DNA of 64,000 bases, from the NCBI RefSeq assembly GCF_900102175.1, contig NZ_FNKN01000003.1:434414-498413 (forward strand), written 5' to 3'. The position numbers and the translations under genes are program-made. Within the stretch, counting starts at the first letter, position 1; each line of letters begins with the position of its first letter. Origin of the DNA: Microbacterium sp. cf332 (GTDB lineage Bacteria; Actinomycetota; Actinomycetes; Actinomycetales; Microbacteriaceae). Of this stretch, positions 1-7,510 are shown piece after piece. The notes beneath the pieces are model-generated. The model saw nothing but the letters and a program-made list of their open reading frames with translations. It had not been told where the DNA came from and searched no databases.

Positions 1-470
1 GTCGCACGCTCGTGCAGCATGCCCATGGCCATGCCCACCGCGGTGGCGAGTCCCTGCCCGAGGGGTCCGGTCGTGGTCTCGACCCCGGCGGTGTGACCCA
101 GCTCGGGGTGGCCGGGGGTGCGGGAGCCGAGGGTGCGGAAAGCGCGCAGGTCGTCGATCGTGACGTCGTAGCCGGTGAGGAACAGCTGCGTGTAGAGCAG
201 GATGCTGGCGTGCCCGCACGACAGCACGAAGCGGTCGCGGCCCGGCCATGCCGGGTCGGCGGGATCGTGCCTGATGTGCCGCTGGAAGAGCGCCGTCGCG
301 ATCGGGGCGAGTGCGATCGCGGTGCCGGGGTGCCCGGACCGAGCGGCCTCCACCGCGTCGGCAGCCAACAGGCGAGCGGCGACGACGACGTCGCGATCCG
401 ATGCTTCGGTGGTCTCGGCAACGGCGGCCGGTGCGGCGGGGGTCGAGATCAAATTCTCCATAGTCATCAT
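1..470 (-). CDS. Transketolase, N-terminal part (cut by window edge)
   Basis: The minus strand reads as the thiamine-diphosphate half of transketolase, running off the left edge after about 155 residues. Visible family motifs are SGHPG near residue 45, LSCGHAS, PGHPE and TTGPLGQG, which line the thiamine diphosphate site. Transketolase moves two-carbon ketol units between pentose, hexose and triose phosphates in the cytoplasm. Three in-frame ATGs (470, 467, 461) lie at the start and none has a clear Shine-Dalgarno, so the exact start is open. It is divergent from the GntR/PTS unit and shares its operator region, which suggests it processes the sugar phosphate delivered by that PTS. Because the C-terminus is missing I cannot tell a full-length enzyme from a split, N-terminal-only transketolase. 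Confidence 0.9.
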   Translation of the reverse strand, partial: MMTMENLISTPAAPAAVAETTEASDRDVVVAARLLAADAVEAARSGHPGTAIALAPIATALFQRHIRHDPADPAWPGRDRFVLSCGHASILLYTQLFLTGYDVTIDDLRAFRTLGSRTPGHPELGHTAGVETTTGPLGQGLATAVGMAMGMLHERA

Positions 471-483
471 GATGTCATAATGA
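463..483. promoter_or_regulatory. Possible second GntR operator at the transketolase start
   Basis: CATCATGATG (465-474) is a perfect 10-bp palindrome, and the surrounding TCAT/ATGA words resemble the half-sites of the perfect palindrome at 541-556. It covers the first codons of the transketolase gene, so binding here would block that promoter or start. This is inferred from similarity only. Confidence 0.35.
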
Positions 484-498
484 GTTGCGGGCGCAATC

Positions 499-527
499 TT
501 GCGGTCTGTGCCTGATTCGGGCATGAT
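499..527 (+). promoter_or_regulatory. Predicted promoter of gntR-PTS operon
   Basis: TTGCGG (499-504) is followed 17 bp later by CATGAT (522-527), a fair sigma-70 type match. The palindrome at 541-556 lies just downstream of the predicted transcription start, where a bound repressor would block elongation or open-complex formation. Confidence 0.4.
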
Positions 528-540
528 CGTCCACGGATTA

Positions 541-556
541 GTCATGACGTCATGAC
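541..556. promoter_or_regulatory. Perfect 16-bp palindrome, likely GntR operator
   Basis: GTCATGACGTCATGAC is a perfect inverted repeat in the 116-bp gap between transketolase and the GntR gene. Its position and symmetry fit autoregulation by the dimeric GntR/UTRA protein encoded 30 bp downstream. Confidence 0.65.
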
Positions 557-586
557 GACGCACAAGAGTCAGCGAGGAGGCGACCG

Positions 587-1333
587 ATGGTGACAGCAGC
601 CGGAACGGCGAAGTACCGGACCGTGCACGATGAGCTCCTGCGCCGCATCCGCGAGATGGCGGTGGGAGATCGCCTGCCGTCCGAGCCGGAGCTGTGCGAC
701 GAGTTCGCGGTCAGCCGCATCACCCTGCGGAAAGCGGTCGATGGACTGGTGCAGGACGGATGGCTCGCCCGCGAGCACGGCCGCGGCACGTTCGTCACCG
801 AACCGGTCGCGGGAGACCACTACCCCGAGCACTTCGCCGACGTCGTGACGGGGTTCCATCGTCAGCAGACGAGCGCCGGCAACGTCGTCACGACGCGCGT
901 GCTCCGCCAGGAGCTCGTGCCCGCCGGTGCGCAGGTGGCCCGGCTCCTCGAGCTGGAGGAGGGCGAGGGAGTGGTCGAGCTCGTCCGCCTGCGCTACGTC
1001 AACGGACAGCTCCACCAGCACGTCTTCACGTGGGTTCCACACGTGCGGTACCCGGCGGTCTACACCGGCGATTTTTCGGATCAGTCGCTGTACGCGTTCC
1101 TGCAGGAGCAGTACGGGGTCAGTCTCGTCCGCAACGACATGACCGTGCGCGTCGACGAGGCGGCGCCGGACGTCGCCCTGAACCTGGGCGTGAGCGCCGG
1201 TCTGCGGCTGCTCACCATCGATTCCCTCGTCGTCGACGCCGACGGCACCCCCGTCGCGTTCGGCACGGCGCGCCACGCTCCGGAGAACAGCGAGATCTCC
1301 CTGACGCTCCACGGCCCCCGGCCCGGCGCCTGA
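587..1333 (+). CDS. GntR family regulator with UTRA ligand domain
   Basis: A 248-residue one-component regulator. Residues about 10-75 form the GntR winged helix ([20 protein letters not shown], then a wing ending HGRGTFV). Residues about 90-240 form a UTRA effector domain of the HutC subfamily, which usually binds a sugar phosphate or related metabolite. The start is supported by GAGGAGG (574-580) six bases before the ATG. It is the first gene of a PTS operon and probably represses that operon and the divergent transketolase until the transported sugar phosphate appears. The operator candidate is the palindrome at 541-556. The ligand is unknown. Confidence 0.9.
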   Translation: MVTAAGTAKYRTVHDELLRRIREMAVGDRLPSEPELCDEFAVSRITLRKAVDGLVQDGWLAREHGRGTFVTEPVAGDHYPEHFADVVTGFHRQQTSAGNVVTTRVLRQELVPAGAQVARLLELEEGEGVVELVRLRYVNGQLHQHVFTWVPHVRYPAVYTGDFSDQSLYAFLQEQYGVSLVRNDMTVRVDEAAPDVALNLGVSAGLRLLTIDSLVVDADGTPVAFGTARHAPENSEISLTLHGPRPGA

Positions 1334-1347
1334 TCGGAAGGACCCCC

Positions 1348-1800
1348 ATGCTCATCGAACAGCTCAGCGACGACCGCATCCAGTTCGCGACCGACGTCGA
1401 CGGATGGCGCACGGCCGTCGAGACCGTCAGCCGGCCGCTGCTGGACGACGGCTCCATCACGCGTTCGTACATCGACGCGATGATCGAATCGATCGCCGCC
1501 GGCGGCACCTACATCGACCTCGGGTTCGGGATCGCTCTGGCCCACACGCGTCCCGAAAAGGGTGTCCTCCGCACCGGGCTCTCCGCGCTCTGGGTCGAGC
1601 CCGCGGTCCTGCTCAACGACGAAGAGGCCCACCCGATCACCCTCTTCTTCTGCCTCGCGGCGACCGACACCGAGTCGCACCTGTCGACCATGTCGGAGCT
1701 CGCCCGTCTGCTCAGCGACGACCGCGCCCGCGCCGTACTGCTCTCCGCCCGAACCACCGCCGACGTCCGCGCGGCCCTCATGACAGGAGTCACCGAATGA
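1348..1800 (+). CDS. PTS EIIA component, mannitol/ascorbate type
   Basis: A 150-residue cytoplasmic phosphotransfer protein of the PTS EIIA mannitol/fructose/ascorbate family, of the size of UlaC. His66, in the segment GFGIALAHTRPEKG, is the expected phospho-acceptor receiving phosphate from HPr. It starts 14 bp after gntR. Its stop codon overlaps the EIIB start (ATGA at 1797-1800), implying translational coupling. With the separate EIIB and SgaT/UlaA-type EIIC it forms a complete PTS transporter. General PTS enzymes (EI, HPr) are not in this window. Confidence 0.88.
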   Translation: MLIEQLSDDRIQFATDVDGWRTAVETVSRPLLDDGSITRSYIDAMIESIAAGGTYIDLGFGIALAHTRPEKGVLRTGLSALWVEPAVLLNDEEAHPITLFFCLAATDTESHLSTMSELARLLSDDRARAVLLSARTTADVRAALMTGVTE

Positions 1801-2078
1801 CCAAGTTCCTCGCCGTCTGCAGCTCCGGCCTCGGCAGCAGCTTCATGGTCCACATGAACATCGAGAAGGTCCTGAAGGAGCTCGGGGTCTCCGGAATCAC
1901 GGTCGACCACGCCGATCTCGGCTCGGTCGCCCGCGGCGACGCCGACACCATCTTCGTCGGCCGCGACATCGCGGAGGCCGCGAGCGGTCTCGGCGACGAC
2001 GTCGTCGCGCTCGACAGCATCATCGACCTCGCGGAGCTTCGCACCAAGGTCGACGAGGCCGTGAAGCGCCACTCCTGA
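1797..2078 (+). CDS. PTS EIIB component, ascorbate type
   Basis: A 93-residue EIIB protein of the lactose/cellobiose/ascorbate fold. The N-terminal loop AVCSSGLGSS puts the phospho-cysteine at Cys8, as in UlaB/SgaB. It takes phosphate from the EIIA His66 and passes it to the sugar during uptake. The ATG overlaps the EIIA stop by four bases, so the two proteins are probably made in equal amounts. The membrane component follows 55 bp downstream. Confidence 0.9.
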   Translation: MTKFLAVCSSGLGSSFMVHMNIEKVLKELGVSGITVDHADLGSVARGDADTIFVGRDIAEAASGLGDDVVALDSIIDLAELRTKVDEAVKRHS

Positions 2079-2133
2079 CCTGACCGCCTCTGCTCGCCAC
2101 CCGACGCTTTCACCGACGAAAGGAGCATCCGCG

Positions 2134-3546
2134 ATGGATGCTGTCATCGATGTCCTGCTCGACATCTTCACCCAGCCGGCGGTCATCGTCGCGCTCATCG
2201 CCCTGATCGGTCTCGCCGTGCAAGGCGAGTCCTTCAGCGACGTCCTCAAGGGCACCATCCGCACCCTCGTCGGCTTCCTCGTACTGGCCGCCGGTGCCGG
2301 TGTCGTGGTCGGCTCGCTCGACCCGTTCGGCGCGATGTTCCAGCATGCGTTCAACGTGCAGGGCGTCGTCCCCAACAACGAGGCGATCGTCGCGCAGGTG
2401 CTGCTCGACTACGGCTCCGCCGCCGCGCTCATCTTCTTCTTCGGCATGATCGTCAACATCGTGCTCGCGGCGACGACCCGCTTCAAGTACATCTACCTGT
2501 CGGGTCATGTCGCGTTCTACATCGCGGCCATGTTCGCCGTCATCCTCGGTGTCGCCGGCTTCGAGCCGTGGGCCGTCGTGCTGTGGGGCTCGATCGCGCA
2601 GGGCATCTACATGGTGGTCTCGCCCGCTCTCGTGCAGCCCTTCATGCGCCGCGTGACCGGCAGCGACGACGTCGCCCTCGGGCACACGGGCGGCGCCGGT
2701 GTCGCCCTCAGCGGTCTCGTCGCCCTCGCCACCCGAGGCAAGGGCGGTTCGAAGTCGACCGAGGAGATCTCGTTCCCCAGCGGGCTCGGCTTCCTCCGCG
2801 ACACCACCGTCATCGTCGCCCTCTCGATGGCCGTCATCTACATCGTCGTCGGCCTGTTCGCGGGTGCCCCGTACATCGAGGGGGAGCTGTCGAACGGGCA
2901 GAACTTCATCGTGTTCCTCGCTCTGCAGGCGGCGACCTTCTCGGCCGGCGTGTTCATCATCCTCGCCGGCGTGCGCGTCGTGCTCGCCGAGATCGTGCCC
3001 GCCTTCAAGGGCATCTCGGAGAAGCTCGTGAAGAACGCCAAGCCCGCGCTCGATGTGCCGATCGTCTTCCCCTTCGCCCCGAACGCGGTCCTCATCGGAT
3101 TCCTCGCGAGCTTCGTCGGCGGCATCGTCGGCATGCTCGGCATGGCGGCGCTCGGCACGGCGATCATCATCCCCGGTGTCGTCGCCCACTTCATGACCGG
3201 TGCGGCATCGGGCGTCATCGGCAATGCAGTCGGCGGTCGCCGGGGCGCGGTGCTCGGCGCGTTCGCGAACGGTGTGGCGATCACCTTCCTGCCCCTCCTC
3301 CTGCTGCCCGTGCTCGGCGACATCGGGTTCTCGAACTCGACGTTCTCGGACTCCGACTACGGCGTCTTCGGCCTCATCCTCGGCGGCGTCTCGGGGGCCG
3401 GCGGGCAGATCGCCGTCATCGTGACGCTGGCCGTCGCCCTCGTCGCGCTCTACGTCACGACGTTCGCGCTGCGCGGCCGTGACCGCCGCAAGGCGGCCGC
3501 AGTCGAAGCGGAGTCGACGCCGGCACCCGCGGCCTCGGCTCGCTGA
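2134..3546 (+). CDS. PTS EIIC component, SgaT/UlaA family permease
   Basis: A 470-residue integral membrane protein with about ten to eleven hydrophobic segments and glycine-rich loops, matching the SgaT/UlaA family in length and composition. It forms the channel that moves the sugar while EIIB phosphorylates it. The start follows AAAGGAG by eight bases. The last 20 residues are charged and then Ala/Pro-rich, a cytoplasmic tail. The family founder takes L-ascorbate, but related systems carry other pentitol- or pentulose-like substrates. The transketolase and HAD phosphatase beside it fit a pentose-type sugar. The true substrate cannot be read from the sequence. Confidence 0.88.
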   Translation: MDAVIDVLLDIFTQPAVIVALIALIGLAVQGESFSDVLKGTIRTLVGFLVLAAGAGVVVGSLDPFGAMFQHAFNVQGVVPNNEAIVAQVLLDYGSAAALIFFFGMIVNIVLAATTRFKYIYLSGHVAFYIAAMFAVILGVAGFEPWAVVLWGSIAQGIYMVVSPALVQPFMRRVTGSDDVALGHTGGAGVALSGLVALATRGKGGSKSTEEISFPSGLGFLRDTTVIVALSMAVIYIVVGLFAGAPYIEGELSNGQNFIVFLALQAATFSAGVFIILAGVRVVLAEIVPAFKGISEKLVKNAKPALDVPIVFPFAPNAVLIGFLASFVGGIVGMLGMAALGTAIIIPGVVAHFMTGAASGVIGNAVGGRRGAVLGAFANGVAITFLPLLLLPVLGDIGFSNSTFSDSDYGVFGLILGGVSGAGGQIAVIVTLAVALVALYVTTFALRGRDRRKAAAVEAESTPAPAASAR

Positions 3547-3553
3547 ATCACAC

Positions 3554-3587
3554 CGATGCCCGCCGGGGTCCGCCCCGGCGGGCATCG
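3554..3587 (+). terminator. Hairpin after the EIIC gene
   Basis: A perfect 15-bp inverted repeat with a 4-base loop (arms 3554-3568 and 3573-3587), starting eight bases after the EIIC stop. There is no T-tract. It could end or reduce transcription before the HAD gene, or protect the upstream mRNA. Confidence 0.6.
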
Positions 3588-3605
3588 CCATACCCGGAGG
3601 ATCCT

Positions 3606-4238
3606 GTGACCACCATCACCCCGACCGCCGTCCTCTTCGACTGCGACGGCGTCCTCGTCGACTCGCTCGAAGCCGCCGCCACCGCGTGGGACGCCTGGGC
3701 CGCGCGCTACGCGCCGGGCTTCGACTTCCGCACGCAGATCGAGCACGGGGTCCGCGCCGCCGACACCGTCGCGACCCTCGTGTCCGCCGGCCTCCTCGAC
3801 GAGGCGGTCGCCGCCCTCGACGCGGCCGAGGTCGACTCCGCCGCTCTGACGGAGCCGATCGCCGGCTCGGTCAACCTCACGTCGAGCATCCCGTCGGGAT
3901 CGTGGGCGGTCGTCACGTCGGCCACCCGCGAGCTCGCGCGGCGCCGGCTCGCAGCAGCGGGCCACCCGGTTCCGGCAGCGCTCGTGTCGGCCGAAGACGT
4001 CGATCGCGGCAAGCCCGATCCCGAGCCCTACCTCGCCGGCGCCGCGCTGCTCGGCGTCGACATCGCGCGGTGCGTCGTGTTCGAGGATGCCGAGGCCGGT
4101 GTGCGCTCGGCCCGCGCTGCCGGAGCCGGGTGGGTCGTCGGCGTGGGGGACCACCTCGGGGCGGCGCACGTCGACGCTCGGATCGACGACCTCCGCTCGG
4201 CCGAGTGGCGAAACGGCATCCTGCACCTGCGAGGGTGA
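3606..4238 (+). CDS. HAD-superfamily sugar phosphatase / beta-phosphoglucomutase-like
   Basis: A 210-residue HAD hydrolase. Motif I is LFDCDGVLVDS at residues 11-21, with the nucleophile aspartate and general acid two residues apart. Motif II threonine/serine is in VVTSAT, motif III lysine in the segment RGKPDPEPY, and motif IV in VVFEDAEAGV. The cap is a small helical C1 type as in beta-phosphoglucomutase and sugar phosphatases. The GTG start is chosen because CGGAGGA lies five bases upstream. It follows the PTS genes and probably dephosphorylates or isomerises a sugar phosphate from that pathway. Its own terminator lies at 4267-4299. Confidence 0.88.
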   Translation: MTTITPTAVLFDCDGVLVDSLEAAATAWDAWAARYAPGFDFRTQIEHGVRAADTVATLVSAGLLDEAVAALDAAEVDSAALTEPIAGSVNLTSSIPSGSWAVVTSATRELARRRLAAAGHPVPAALVSAEDVDRGKPDPEPYLAGAALLGVDIARCVVFEDAEAGVRSARAAGAGWVVGVGDHLGAAHVDARIDDLRSAEWRNGILHLRG

Positions 4239-4266
4239 CGGCCCACTCCGTCGCCGAGCCGACGCG

Positions 4267-4299
4267 AAAGGCGGTGACGCGCACTGCGTCACCGCCTTT
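4267..4299. terminator. Bidirectional terminator between convergent genes
   Basis: AAAGGCGGTGACGC (4267-4280) pairs with 4286-4299 around a 5-base loop. The stem is flanked by As on one side and TTTT on the other, so it can act for both the HAD gene and the convergent oxidoreductase gene. Confidence 0.75.
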
Positions 4300-4330
4300 T
4301 CAGTCGGCTCGAGGGCCTCAGGGGTGGGAG

Positions 4331-5344
4331 TCAGGCGATGCGGACGAGCATCTTGCCGGTGTTGGCGCCGCGCATCATCGACAGGAACGCCTCGACGGTG
4401 TTCTCGATGCCGTCGACCACGGTCTCGTCGTACGAGATCTTTCCCTCGGCGAACCAGCCCGTCATCTTCTCGCTGAACTCCGGCGACAGGTGCAGGTACG
4501 ACGCCAGCGTGAAGCCGGTCGCGGTGAGCCCGCGGGTGATCATGTTGGCCATGTTGTCGGGGCCGGGGGTCTTCTCCGTCGTGTTGTAGCCGGCGATCGC
4601 GCCGCACAGCGAGATACGGCCGCCGGTGTTCATGACGTCGAGCGCGGCCTCGAGGTGGTCGCCGCCGACGTTGTCGAAGAAGACGTCGACGCCGTCGGGA
4701 GCGTGGGCGGCGATCTGCTCGCGCACCGGAGCGTCCTTGTAGTTGAAGGCCGCGTCGTAGCCGTACTTGTCCGTCAGCAGCGCGACCTTCTCGGCCGAGC
4801 CCGCCGAGCCGATGACCCGTCCCGCGCCGAGGAGCTTCGCGACCTGCCCGACCGCTGTGCCGACCGCGCCCGCCGCGCCCGAGACGAAGACCGTGTCGCC
4901 CGGCTTCAGATTCGCGATCGCGGTCAGGCCGACGTACGCCGTGAGTCCGGTCATGCCCAGGATGTGCAGCCGCACCGACAGCGGCAGTCCCGGCACGTCG
5001 GGCACGGGGCGGAAGGTCGCGGCATCCGCCTGCACGACGTCCGACCAGCCGTGCTGATGCAGCACGATCGTCCCGACGGGCAAGTCGTCGGCGGCGCTCG
5101 CCACGACACGACCGATCGCGCCGCCCGCGATGACGTCGCCCAGCGCGTAGGGCGCGACGTAGCTGCGCACGTCGTTCATGCGTCCGCGCATGTACGGGTC
5201 GACCGAGACGAACTCGTTCGCGACGCGCACCTCGCCGGCGGTCGGCTCGGCGAGTTCGACGCGCGCGATGTCGAAGTCGTCGGTCGTCGGCCAGCCCTGC
5301 GGGCGGCGGGCGAGACGGACCTGCGTGCTGATCTCGTGGGACAT
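4331..5344 (-). CDS. NADP-dependent oxidoreductase (MDR, CurA/PTGR-like)
   Basis: A 337-residue zinc-independent medium-chain reductase. The nucleotide-binding loop SGAAGAVGTAVGQ lies at residues 155-167, and the N-terminal MRGRMND and C-terminal TGFTL segments are typical of the leukotriene B4 12-hydroxydehydrogenase / curcumin reductase group. No zinc-binding cysteines are present. These enzymes reduce activated C=C bonds of enones with NADPH. AAGGAGA precedes the ATG by three bases. The DUF1304 gene lies upstream on the same strand and a divergent TetR regulator beyond it, so the pair is probably induced by a reactive electrophile. The natural substrate is unknown. Confidence 0.85.
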   Translation of the reverse strand: MSHEISTQVRLARRPQGWPTTDDFDIARVELAEPTAGEVRVANEFVSVDPYMRGRMNDVRSYVAPYALGDVIAGGAIGRVVASAADDLPVGTIVLHQHGWSDVVQADAATFRPVPDVPGLPLSVRLHILGMTGLTAYVGLTAIANLKPGDTVFVSGAAGAVGTAVGQVAKLLGAGRVIGSAGSAEKVALLTDKYGYDAAFNYKDAPVREQIAAHAPDGVDVFFDNVGGDHLEAALDVMNTGGRISLCGAIAGYNTTEKTPGPDNMANMITRGLTATGFTLASYLHLSPEFSEKMTGWFAEGKISYDETVVDGIENTVEAFLSMMRGANTGKMLVRIA

Positions 5345-5427
5345 GGTTCTCCTTCGTGAGGGGGCGGAATGGATGCCGCGAGCCCGGTCGGAGCCGCGGA
5401 CACGGGGGAGTGCGCTGGGCGCGGAGG

Positions 5428-5817
5428 TCAGAGAGCGAGCCCGATGACGAGGGCGATGACACCGAGCGCGGGGACGACCCCCTGCTTCAGGGCGGCGGAG
5501 GCCTTGCTCGGGTCGGAGAGGAGCAGGACGAGGCTGGCGGCGACCATCGAGCCGGCGCCGACGAAGACGAGCGTCGCTCCGATCGCGAGGTCGCCGGCGA
5601 TGACGAAGCCGATCCCGACGAAGACGGCGACGGCGAGGAAGAGGTTGTAGAAGCCCTGGTTGAACGCGAGCGCCTTCTGCGACTCGGCCTGGGCGACGCT
5701 GCCCGTGCCGAATGTCGCCCGCGCGCGCTCGCCGGTCCAGGCGATCGACTCGAGATAGAAGATGTAGACGTGGATGAGCGCTGCGAGACCCGCGAGCGCG
5801 AGACCGACGATGATCAC
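5428..5817 (-). CDS. DUF1304 family small membrane protein
   Basis: A 129-residue protein with four hydrophobic helices and the DUF1304 hallmark of an early H-x-Y-I-F-Y-L-E-S segment (residues about 16-26) followed by FNQGFYNLFLA. Function is unknown in the family. I place the start at the GTG (5815-5817), where GGAAGGGAA sits six to seven bases upstream; a longer reading to 5892 would put the start inside the operator. It heads the unit controlled by the divergent TetR gene. Confidence 0.8.
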   Translation of the reverse strand: MIIVGLALAGLAALIHVYIFYLESIAWTGERARATFGTGSVAQAESQKALAFNQGFYNLFLAVAVFVGIGFVIAGDLAIGATLVFVGAGSMVAASLVLLLSDPSKASAALKQGVVPALGVIALVIGLAL

Positions 5818-5851
5818 GAGCTGTTCCCTTCCGGCGATGCACACCGTTTTC

Positions 5852-5891
5852 TGTATCGTTCGGTTCAATATATACTGAACTGACCGATACA
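5852..5891. promoter_or_regulatory. 40-bp interrupted palindrome, TetR operator
   Basis: TGTATCGTTCGGTTCA (5852-5867) and the reverse complement of TGAACTGACCGATACA (5876-5891) agree at 14 of 16 bases around an AT-rich 8-bp centre. It lies 18 bp before the TetR gene and just upstream of the divergent DUF1304 gene. Its AT-rich centre contains TATA-like sequence suitable for promoter elements. This is a strong candidate site for the adjacent regulator. Confidence 0.75.
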
Positions 5892-5909
5892 CAAAAGGGG
5901 TGGTTCCGA

Positions 5910-6500
5910 ATGGGCCGAGCGCAGACGTACGACCGCGCGGATGCCGTCCGCGCGGCGCGCGGGGTGTTCTGGGAACTGGGCTACGACGGGGCTCCGCTGC
6001 CGGAGCTCGAACGGGTCACGGGCCTGAACCGGTCGAGCATCTATCACGCCTTCGGGTCGAAACGTGGCCTGTTCGATGCGGCCGTCGAGAGCTATCTCGA
6101 CGAGGTGGTGCGTCCCCGGCTGACGCCGCTGGTCGCCGCGACCGTCGCGCCGGATGCGCTCGAGGGGTATCTGACCGGACTGCGCGCCGCCCTGCGGCAG
6201 CCGAGCTCGCTGCCGTCCACGAGCGGCTGTCTGCTCGTCAACACCGCCTCGGCGCCGATCGCCCGCGACGAGGCGGTCGCTCACGTGATCGCCGAGTACC
6301 GGTCGGAGCTGCGCACCGCCTTCGGCCGAGGCGTCGCCGCTCGCCGCCCCGATCTCGGCGCGACCGAGATCGGCACGCTGGCCGACGCGTGCACCGGGCT
6401 CGTCGTCTCGGCGTTCGCCCTGGTGCGGGTCGACGCGGATGCCGCATCCGATGCCCTCGGCACGGCGATCGCGCTCGTGACGGGGTCGCCGCAGTCCTGA
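5910..6500 (+). CDS. TetR family transcriptional regulator
   Basis: A 196-residue repressor. The N-terminal helix-turn-helix spans about residues 10-55 (ARGVFWELGYDGAPL, then VTGLNRSSIYHAFGSKRGLF), and the remaining helical part is the ligand domain. AAAAGGGG precedes the ATG. Divergent from DUF1304 and the enone-reductase-like gene, it probably represses them and itself through the palindrome at 5852-5891. The inducer is unknown. A single cysteine (in SGCLLVNTA) could serve as a redox sensor as in some relatives, but that is speculative. Confidence 0.88.
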   Translation: MGRAQTYDRADAVRAARGVFWELGYDGAPLPELERVTGLNRSSIYHAFGSKRGLFDAAVESYLDEVVRPRLTPLVAATVAPDALEGYLTGLRAALRQPSSLPSTSGCLLVNTASAPIARDEAVAHVIAEYRSELRTAFGRGVAARRPDLGATEIGTLADACTGLVVSAFALVRVDADAASDALGTAIALVTGSPQS

Positions 6501-6601
6501 GCGCGCCGAACGGGTCCGCGATGCGCTTCGGATGCGGCCGCTTTACGCCTCATCCTTGACTTTTGGCAAGCGTTCGCGCCGACATTCGGCCGCGACCTAC
6601 C

Positions 6602-7510
6602 GTGAGCCCCGTGGAGCAGAGCGATCAGTACACCTTCGACAACCCGGTGACCCGATACGACCGGGTCGAGCCGCCGGTCCAGCACCAGCCCGAACCAGGC
6701 GTGCAGGCCGACATGGACCCCGTGCCCGACCTGGGCGAAACGACCTACCGCGGATCCGGCCGGCTGTTCGGCCGCAAGGCCCTCATCACGGGCGGCGACT
6801 CCGGCATCGGCGGCGCCACGGCGATCGCGTTCGCCCGCGAAGGGGCCGACGTGGTCATCGTGCACCTGCCGGCCGAGCAGCGCGACGCCGACCGCATCCT
6901 CGGCCTGATCGCCGAGGCCGGCGTGCGCGGGCACGCCATTGCAGCCGACATCTCCGACGCCGCGGCATGCCGCGCGCTGGTCGCGGAGGCGGCCGAGTTC
7001 CTTGGCGGCATCGACATCCTGGTCAACAACGCGGGCAAGCAGGTCGCGGTCGACAAGCTCGAGGACCTCTCCGACGAGCAGTTCGCGGCGACCTTCCACA
7101 CCAACGTGTTCGCGAACTTCTGGATCACCAAGGCCGCGCTCCCGCACCTTCCGGCGGGTGCCTCGATCATCAACACCGCGTCGCTCGAGGCCTACAAGCC
7201 CGCGCCCGACCGGCTCGACTACGCCGCGACCAAGGCCGCGATCAACAACTTCTCGAAGGGGCTGTCGCAGCAGCTGGCGCCGCGCGGAATCCGTGTCAAC
7301 GTCGTGGCCCCCGGGCCGGTGTGGTCGGCGCTGCAGGTGAGCGACGGCGTCTCGGACGAGCAGATGAAGGCGTTCGACGACGAGAGCACATACCAGCGTG
7401 CCGGTCAGCCGGCCGAGATCGCCCCGGCCTTCGTCTTCCTCGCCTCGGCGGAGTCCAGCTACGTCTCGGGTGAGACGCTCAATGTCAACGGGGGAATGGT
7501 CACCCCGTGA
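6602..7510 (+). CDS. Short-chain dehydrogenase/reductase (stress-type, YghA/YdaD-like)
   Basis: A classical SDR of about 302 residues with a proline-rich N-terminal extension of about 55 residues, as in the YghA/YdaD group. The dinucleotide motif TGGDSGIG is at 63-70, NNAG at 142-145, and the catalytic Ser194 and Tyr207/Lys211 are in NTAS and DYAATK. GTG codons at 6602 and 6611 are both possible starts; neither has a good ribosome site, and a TTG at 6563 seems less likely. TTGACT at 6556-6561 may belong to its promoter. The stop overlaps the next start (GTGA), so it is the first gene of a three-gene redox operon. Confidence 0.85.
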   Translation: MSPVEQSDQYTFDNPVTRYDRVEPPVQHQPEPGVQADMDPVPDLGETTYRGSGRLFGRKALITGGDSGIGGATAIAFAREGADVVIVHLPAEQRDADRILGLIAEAGVRGHAIAADISDAAACRALVAEAAEFLGGIDILVNNAGKQVAVDKLEDLSDEQFAATFHTNVFANFWITKAALPHLPAGASIINTASLEAYKPAPDRLDYAATKAAINNFSKGLSQQLAPRGIRVNVVAPGPVWSALQVSDGVSDEQMKAFDDESTYQRAGQPAEIAPAFVFLASAESSYVSGETLNVNGGMVTP

